DNA of 64,000 bases from Falsihalocynthiibacter sp042445055. GTDB lineage: Bacteria > Pseudomonadota > Alphaproteobacteria > Rhodobacterales > Rhodobacteraceae. Position numbers and translations under genes: made by a program. A model generated the notes under the pieces. The model did not search any database and was not told the DNA's origin. It saw only the letters and a list, made by a program, of their open reading frames with translations. Below, piece after piece: positions 59,657 to 64,000 of the stretch (the first letter of the stretch is position 1; each line of letters opens with the position of its first letter). Location: positions 434,001 through 498,000 of the forward strand of contig NZ_CP170339.1 in assembly GCF_042445055.1 (NCBI RefSeq), given 5' to 3'.

Positions 59657-60988
59657 ATGAAACTTACTAAACTCATCCCGCTGAGTGCGACGGCAGCCTT
59701 GTTGCCTCTTGCCGGCTTCGCACAGGACGCGGAGGCCGCGGTTGCTGTACCTACGGATTCGGTTTTCATCCTCAACTCGCTGCTGTTCCTTATCGGTGGC
59801 TTCTTGGTTTTCTGGATGGCTGCTGGCTTTTGTATGCTTGAAGCGGGCCTCGTGCGTTCCAAAAACGTTACTATGCAGCTTACAAAGAACATGGCGCTCT
59901 TTAGTTTGGCGGCGATCTTCTACTATTTGATCGGCTATAACTTGATGTACCCACTCGGTACATGGTCGGTTGATGGCGTAATTTCCGGCGTATTTGGCCC
60001 GGGTGTACTTGAGGCGGTTGGTATCACTGCCGAAGGCGCAGACGATTATGGCTATGCTTCGACTGGTTCGGACTTCTTCTTCCAGTTGATGTTCTGTGCG
60101 GCGACGGCTTCTATCGTTTCCGGTACTCTTGCCGAGCGTATCAAACTATGGCCATTCCTGATCTTTACGATCGTTCTGACAGCAATCATCTACCCAATTC
60201 AGGCTTCCTGGAAATGGGGCGGCGGTTTCCTTGACGAAGCTGGTTTCCTTGACTTCGCTGGTTCGACTGTTGTGCACTCTGTTGGTGGTTGGGCTGCTCT
60301 TACTGGTGCTCTTATCCTTGGGCCACGTATCGGTAAATACAAAGACGGCAAAGTTATCCCGATGCTCGGCTCTAACCTGACACTCGCTACTCTGGGGACA
60401 TTCTGTCTCTGGTTGGGTTGGTTCGGCTTTAACGGCGCATCGCAACTTGCAATGGGTTCGGTCGGTGATGTTGCGGATATCTCGCGTATCTTCGCTAACA
60501 CGAACGCAGCGGCTGCTGGTGGTGTGATCGCGGCTCTGTTGCTGACACAAGCGCTTTACAAAAAACCTGACCTTACAATGGTACTGAACGGTGCGCTTGC
60601 TGGTCTCGTTGCAATCACAGCAGAACCTTTGACTCCTACATTGGGTCAAGCAACGCTCATCGGTGCTGTTGGTGGTGTGATCGTTGTGTTCGCTGTTCCA
60701 ATGCTCGACAAGTTGAAGATCGACGATGTTGTTGGTGCGATCCCTGTTCACCTTATCGCAGGTATCTGGGGCACTATCGCGGTTGTCTTCACAAACGGCG
60801 ACGCGTCCTTGGGCACACAGCTCTACTCCATCGTTGTTGTAGGCTTGTTCACAGTGGTTACTTCCGGTGCGCTCTGGTTCATCCTGAAAGTCACAATGGG
60901 TATCCGCGTAAGCGAAGAAGCAGAGATCACAGGTCTCGATGTTGCTGAGCTTGGGATGGAAGCATATCCAGAATTCTCCAAAGGCTAA
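59657..60988 (+). CDS. amtB: Ammonium transporter AmtB
   Basis: A 443-aa trimeric ammonium channel of the inner membrane. An N-terminal signal-like segment (MKLTKLIPLSATAALLPLAG) precedes about eleven membrane helices. Family motifs are DFAGSTVVHSVGGWAALTGA with the first pore His, FGFNGASQLAMG, AAAGGVIAALLLTQALYKKP, and VVGAIPVHLIAGIWGTIAV with the second pore His. The cytoplasmic tail (SEEAEITGLDVAELGMEAYP) is typical. Operon with glnK; terminator at 61017-61044. Confidence 0.97.
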   Translation: MKLTKLIPLSATAALLPLAGFAQDAEAAVAVPTDSVFILNSLLFLIGGFLVFWMAAGFCMLEAGLVRSKNVTMQLTKNMALFSLAAIFYYLIGYNLMYPLGTWSVDGVISGVFGPGVLEAVGITAEGADDYGYASTGSDFFFQLMFCAATASIVSGTLAERIKLWPFLIFTIVLTAIIYPIQASWKWGGGFLDEAGFLDFAGSTVVHSVGGWAALTGALILGPRIGKYKDGKVIPMLGSNLTLATLGTFCLWLGWFGFNGASQLAMGSVGDVADISRIFANTNAAAAGGVIAALLLTQALYKKPDLTMVLNGALAGLVAITAEPLTPTLGQATLIGAVGGVIVVFAVPMLDKLKIDDVVGAIPVHLIAGIWGTIAVVFTNGDASLGTQLYSIVVVGLFTVVTSGALWFILKVTMGIRVSEEAEITGLDVAELGMEAYPEFSKG

Positions 60989-61016
60989 CCTAATTAGGTA
61001 AAGTCGTGGAAAACTT

Positions 61017-61044
61017 GCTCGGGCTGTAATGGCCCGAGCTTTTT
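61017..61044 (+). terminator. Rho-independent terminator after amtB
   Basis: An 8-bp perfect stem (61017-61024, 61032-61039), a 7-nt loop and five T residues after it. It is 28 nt after the amtB stop. Confidence 0.88.
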
Positions 61045-61083
61045 CGTTCTTGTGTGACGCTTTGGGATTTGCTCCAAAGAGGT

Positions 61084-61491
61084 ATGACAAGCATGCCCCC
61101 TCCATTCTCCGACCCAGCCATCGCAAAAGTATTTGGCGGTTTTGAGCCCGACACCCGCGCGGGTCTCTTGCAGCTGCGCGCGATGATCTTCGATGTTGCC
61201 ACCGCGGAGGCGCGTATCGGAGAAGTGAGTGAGACACTCAAATGGGGGCAGCCGTCCTATGTGCCGAAGCGGGCAAATGTAGGAACGCCCGTTCGCTTGG
61301 CGGCGACGGATGGTGGGTTTGCCCTCCTCGTGCATTGTCAAACGACCATTGTTGGCGAGTTTCGGGCGTTGTTTCCGGACGTGCTAGAGTATGACGGCAA
61401 TCGTGCGGTCGTGTTTCGTCGGGCGGCCGATATTCATGCCGACTGTGTTTCGCAGTTCATCCAGCGGGCGCTGAAGTATAAGCTTAGCTAA
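61084..61491 (+). CDS. DUF1801-family protein
   Basis: A 135-aa protein with a DUF1801 (YdhG-like) domain. Family-typical features are ETLKWGQPSYVPKRANVG, then a beta stretch (FALLVHCQTTIVGEFRALFP) and AVVFRRAADI. No signal peptide. Function unknown. The start is uncertain: the ATG at 61084 is used; a GTG at 61054 would add ten residues and lacks a clear ribosome site. Its stop overlaps the converging acyl-CoA dehydrogenase gene by 8 nt. Confidence 0.75.
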   Translation: MTSMPPPFSDPAIAKVFGGFEPDTRAGLLQLRAMIFDVATAEARIGEVSETLKWGQPSYVPKRANVGTPVRLAATDGGFALLVHCQTTIVGEFRALFPDVLEYDGNRAVVFRRAADIHADCVSQFIQRALKYKLS

Positions 61492-63163
61492 GCAGACGGC
61501 GCGCGATGACCTGAGCTTGGATTTCGGCGGCGCCCTCAAAAATGTTGAGGATACGGGCATCGCAGAGGATGCGACTGATCTCGTATTCCAGCGCAAAGCC
61601 GTTGCCGCCGTGAATCTGGAGTGCATTATCCGCAGCGGACCATGCCACCCGCGCTCCGAGGAGTTTCGCCATCCCTGCTTCGAGGTCGCAGCGCCGGTCG
61701 TTATCCTTTTCTCGGGCGGCGAAGTAGGAAAGCTGTCTAGCGATCATAATCTCGACGGCCATGATTGCGAGTTTCCCTGATACGCGCGGGAAGTGGATGA
61801 TGCTCTTGCCGAACTGCTTGCGATCCTGCGCGTAGGTCATCCCGACCTCTAGCGCGTTTTGCGCAACCCCGATTGCACGGGCGGCTGTCTGGATGCGGGC
61901 ACTTTCGAAGGTTTGCATGAGCTGCTTAAAGCCCTTGCCCTCTTCTCCTCCGAGCAAGTTGGCGCCGTCAACGTTGAAGCCATCAAACGCAAGCTCGTAT
62001 TCCTTCATGCCGCGATAACCCAGCACTTCGATCTCTGTGCCGCTCATACCTTCGGTCGGGAAGGGCATTTCATCGGTTCCGGGCTCTTTCTCCGCGAGGA
62101 ACATCGAGAGGCCGCGATGGTCGGTGCTATTGGGATCGGTACGTGCGAGCAATGTCATGACGTGCGTGCGCGCTGCGTGGGTGATCCATGTTTTGTTGCC
62201 AGTGACCGTGTATATCTCTCCATCCTTCACCGCACGGGTGCGCAGCGAGCCAAGGTCGCTACCTGTGTTTGGCTCGGTGAATACGGCGGTGGGCAGGATC
62301 TCGGCGCTGGCGATCTTGGGAAGCCAGTTTTGTTTTTGCTCTTCGGTGCCGCCACAGAGGATGAGCTCTGCCGCGATTTCGCTGCGCGTTCCCAAACTTC
62401 CGACACCGATATAGCCGCGAGAGAGTTCTTCGCTTACGACACACATGCTTGTCTTGGACAGTCCGAAACCTCCGTATTCTTCAGGAATGGTCAGGCCGAA
62501 AACGCCCATCTCCGCCATTTCATCTAGTACGGTAAGCGGGATCAGTTCGTCCTTTAGATGCCATTGGTGCGCATGGGGGGCGACACGTTCGTCGGCGAAG
62601 CGACGGAACTGTTCGCGGATCATTTCGAGGTCTTCGTCAAGGCCGGTGGCGCCGAAAGTAGCGTGGCCGGTGTTTGCAATCATTAGCTCCACAAGCCGCG
62701 CACGGGCGGCGGAAGAGTTGCCTTGGGCCGTTAGCTTCTCTACCGCCGCCGTGCGCGGGGCATCCGATAGGATGCCTAGGTCCTGCAAGCGGGCCATTTC
62801 GCCTTGGCTCATCGGAATGCCGCCAAGAATTTGAATCAAGTATTCGCCAAAACCGATCTGAAGGATTAACCGTTCGATTTCGCCGAACTTTCCATCCGTC
62901 GTTAATGCGTCTGCCCAGCGGTGCATTTGGGTCAGCGCAGCGTGATAAGTCGCGAACCAAGCAAAACAGTGTGCTTGGTGTTGATGATGCTCAAGCAGTT
63001 CGGCGCTCACACGTCCATCGCGCGCTACTGCGCTCTGGAGATTGGCTTTAGCCTGATTGACTAGGAGCGCGACAGAAGAGAGCGCGGACTCGCACAATGG
63101 GAGGATGTCCTCAATCAACACTTCTGGCGTGGTGCTTTGTGTTATCTGGCCGTCTTTTGGCAT
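61484..63163 (-). CDS. Acyl-CoA dehydrogenase family enzyme
   Basis: A 559-aa FAD enzyme of the acyl-CoA dehydrogenase superfamily. The unusual N-terminal about 160 residues are helical and may help assembly (the domain seems to be a family extension). The core starts at about 190 (EQFRRFADERVAPHAHQWHL) and has FGLTIPEEYGGFGLSKTSMC, FTEPNTGSDLGSLRTRAVK, GNKTWITHAARTHVM and GMTYAQDRKQFGKSIIHFP. The C-terminus contains LQIHGGNGFALEYEISRILC with the candidate Glu. AGGAGCACC precedes the ATG. Substrate chain unknown. Confidence 0.9.
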   Translation of the reverse strand: MPKDGQITQSTTPEVLIEDILPLCESALSSVALLVNQAKANLQSAVARDGRVSAELLEHHQHQAHCFAWFATYHAALTQMHRWADALTTDGKFGEIERLILQIGFGEYLIQILGGIPMSQGEMARLQDLGILSDAPRTAAVEKLTAQGNSSAARARLVELMIANTGHATFGATGLDEDLEMIREQFRRFADERVAPHAHQWHLKDELIPLTVLDEMAEMGVFGLTIPEEYGGFGLSKTSMCVVSEELSRGYIGVGSLGTRSEIAAELILCGGTEEQKQNWLPKIASAEILPTAVFTEPNTGSDLGSLRTRAVKDGEIYTVTGNKTWITHAARTHVMTLLARTDPNSTDHRGLSMFLAEKEPGTDEMPFPTEGMSGTEIEVLGYRGMKEYELAFDGFNVDGANLLGGEEGKGFKQLMQTFESARIQTAARAIGVAQNALEVGMTYAQDRKQFGKSIIHFPRVSGKLAIMAVEIMIARQLSYFAAREKDNDRRCDLEAGMAKLLGARVAWSAADNALQIHGGNGFALEYEISRILCDARILNIFEGAAEIQAQVIARRLLS

Positions 63164-63321
63164 GGGGTGCTCCTAACTGCTTGGTCATGGCATAGCGTCT
63201 TCGCATCCGCAGCGCAAGATAAATACATTTTAGTGCGGAAATTCGAACATAAATAACTTTGAGAAATTTGAAGTGCAATTGGTCCGAGGGCGGTATATTC
63301 ACAAGAAAACGGGAGCGTTCA

Positions 63322-64000
63322 GTGGATTTTCTGCCAGTAGAGATAACAGTCGAAATTCTAATAGTTGCTTGTTTTATAACGGTAATCGCTGGATTTGTTA
63401 AAGGCGCGATCGGTTTTGCGATGCCGATGATCATGATCTCTGGGCTCGCCTCTGTTGTGAATTCGGAGATGGCGCTCGCCGCTCTCATACTTCCCACTGT
63501 GATGACAAATGCTGCACAAGCATTCAGACAAGGGCTGCGGCAAGGATTGCAGAGTGCGTGGCGATTCAGGCTCTATTTGGGAATCGTTCTCGTGTTCATT
63601 TTGGGAAGCGCGCAGTTGGTGAATGTGCTGCCGCAGAATGTGATGTTCTTGATCATCGGTATTCCCGTTACGCTTTTCTCCGTGACGCAGATCGTGGGCT
63701 GGCAGCTTCGGATCAATCCGCAACATCGCAAGCGTGCCGAGATCATCATCGCGAGCGTAGCAGGGTTTACAGGCGGGTTGTCTGGCGTTTGGGGGCCGCC
63801 CACGGTGGCATATCTCACCGCGATTGATACCGAGAAGCGCGAGCAAATTCGGGTTCAGGGCGTCATTTATGGCGCGGGGGCCATCGTGCTTATGCTGGCA
63901 CATATAAAATCAGGGGTGTTTAATCAGAGCACGGCGTCATTCTCTGCGGTCATGTTGGTGCCCGCATTGATCGGGATGCTGATTGGGATGAAGGTGCAGG
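63322..64000 (+). CDS. TauE/SafE-family sulfite exporter-like permease, 3' part cut
   Basis: A polytopic inner-membrane protein of the TSUP family, cut by the right window edge after about 226 residues. It starts at GTG 63322 with GGGAGCG just before (MDFLPVEITVEILIVACFIT) and has family features FVKGAIGFAMPMIMISGLAS and VAGFTGGLSGVWGPPTVAYL, repeating the hydrophobic G-x-x-G/P-type motif of the two halves. Substrate (sulfite, sulfoacetate, other anions) unknown. Divergent from the acyl-CoA dehydrogenase gene. Confidence 0.85.
   Translation, partial: MDFLPVEITVEILIVACFITVIAGFVKGAIGFAMPMIMISGLASVVNSEMALAALILPTVMTNAAQAFRQGLRQGLQSAWRFRLYLGIVLVFILGSAQLVNVLPQNVMFLIIGIPVTLFSVTQIVGWQLRINPQHRKRAEIIIASVAGFTGGLSGVWGPPTVAYLTAIDTEKREQIRVQGVIYGAGAIVLMLAHIKSGVFNQSTASFSAVMLVPALIGMLIGMKVQ

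Noticed and set aside
60146..61237. 363-codon open frame antisense to amtB
   Set aside because: It mirrors the amtB gene, has a His/Cys/Arg-rich nonsense composition and no recognisable domain.
1..64000. CRISPR arrays, tRNA/rRNA genes, insertion sequences, prophage genes
   Set aside because: No array of regular repeats, no cloverleaf or rRNA sequence, no transposase or phage gene was recognised on reading both strands.

Overview
The window looks like a chromosomal segment of a flagellated marine alphaproteobacterium of the Rhodobacterales (Roseobacter group). Evidence: a motB-flgE-flgK flagellar order, CtrA-like TTAA-N7-TTAA sites, glutathione-dependent formaldehyde oxidation genes with a ClpP-like protease between them, a TRAP solute-binding protein, a DUF2794 protein, a DUF6478-like protein, and many short directional operons with 4-nt stop/start overlaps. 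Base composition is moderate and even. I saw no rRNA, tRNA, CRISPR array, insertion sequence or prophage. Both window ends cut a gene (flgK at the left, a TauE/SafE permease at the right).

Layout. 1-4.3 kb: flagellar flgK, flgE and motB, then an HI0933-type flavoprotein. 4.3-12.2 kb: a CAP-domain protein and a surface-polysaccharide block (Wza-like export lipoprotein, PglC-type phosphoglycosyl transferase, YjbH, YjbF, a tiny exported protein, and a CapD/PglF-type nucleotide-sugar dehydratase). 12.4-18.5 kb: a divergent DsbA-like/ScsB-DsbD-like thiol-redox pair, then glpD-glpK. 18.8-23.6 kb: a SulP transporter with a universal stress protein, asd, a 63-aa protein and a beta-carbonic anhydrase. 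23.7-26.7 kb: an unknown protein, an M17 aminopeptidase overlapping an NlpC/P60 hydrolase, and DUF2794. 26.8-30.5 kb: formaldehyde detoxification (class III ADH, ClpP-like protease, TetR regulator, a 56-aa exported peptide, S-formylglutathione hydrolase). 30.5-33.4 kb: a forward operon of DUF188, HAD, ornithine cyclodeaminase-like and alpha/beta hydrolase genes. 33.4-41 kb: zapE, folC-accD, a CPBP protease, two lineage-type unknowns, and a FadH-like reductase. 41-46.7 kb: LysR, a reverse operon (CinA-like, GNAT, AhpD-like, OmpA), sfsA and map. 46.8-52.2 kb: a TRAP binding protein, rsmD with a ferredoxin-reductase-like gene, a FemAB/GNAT-like protein, and RidA-GDPD. 52.3-59 kb: a type I secretion ABC/HlyD pair, mlaA-mlaC, and PBP1A. 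59-64 kb: glnK-amtB, DUF1801, an acyl-CoA dehydrogenase and a TauE/SafE permease.

Most genes are ordinary for this group. The most notable unexplained signal is in the formaldehyde block. Three copies of an AACN3TCNGTT palindrome lie at 29251, 29522 and 29554. One is just upstream of tetR and one sits inside the apparent promoter of a previously easy-to-miss 56-aa exported peptide. This suggests a small TetR-controlled circuit next to S-formylglutathione hydrolase. Other points for a second look are a Fur/Mur-type 23-bp palindrome in front of the TRAP binding protein, CtrA-like sites before motB, flgE and a 63-aa unknown, and an inverted repeat plus micro-ORF before the phosphoglycosyl transferase. 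All functional statements rest on reading motifs and context; no database search was run.
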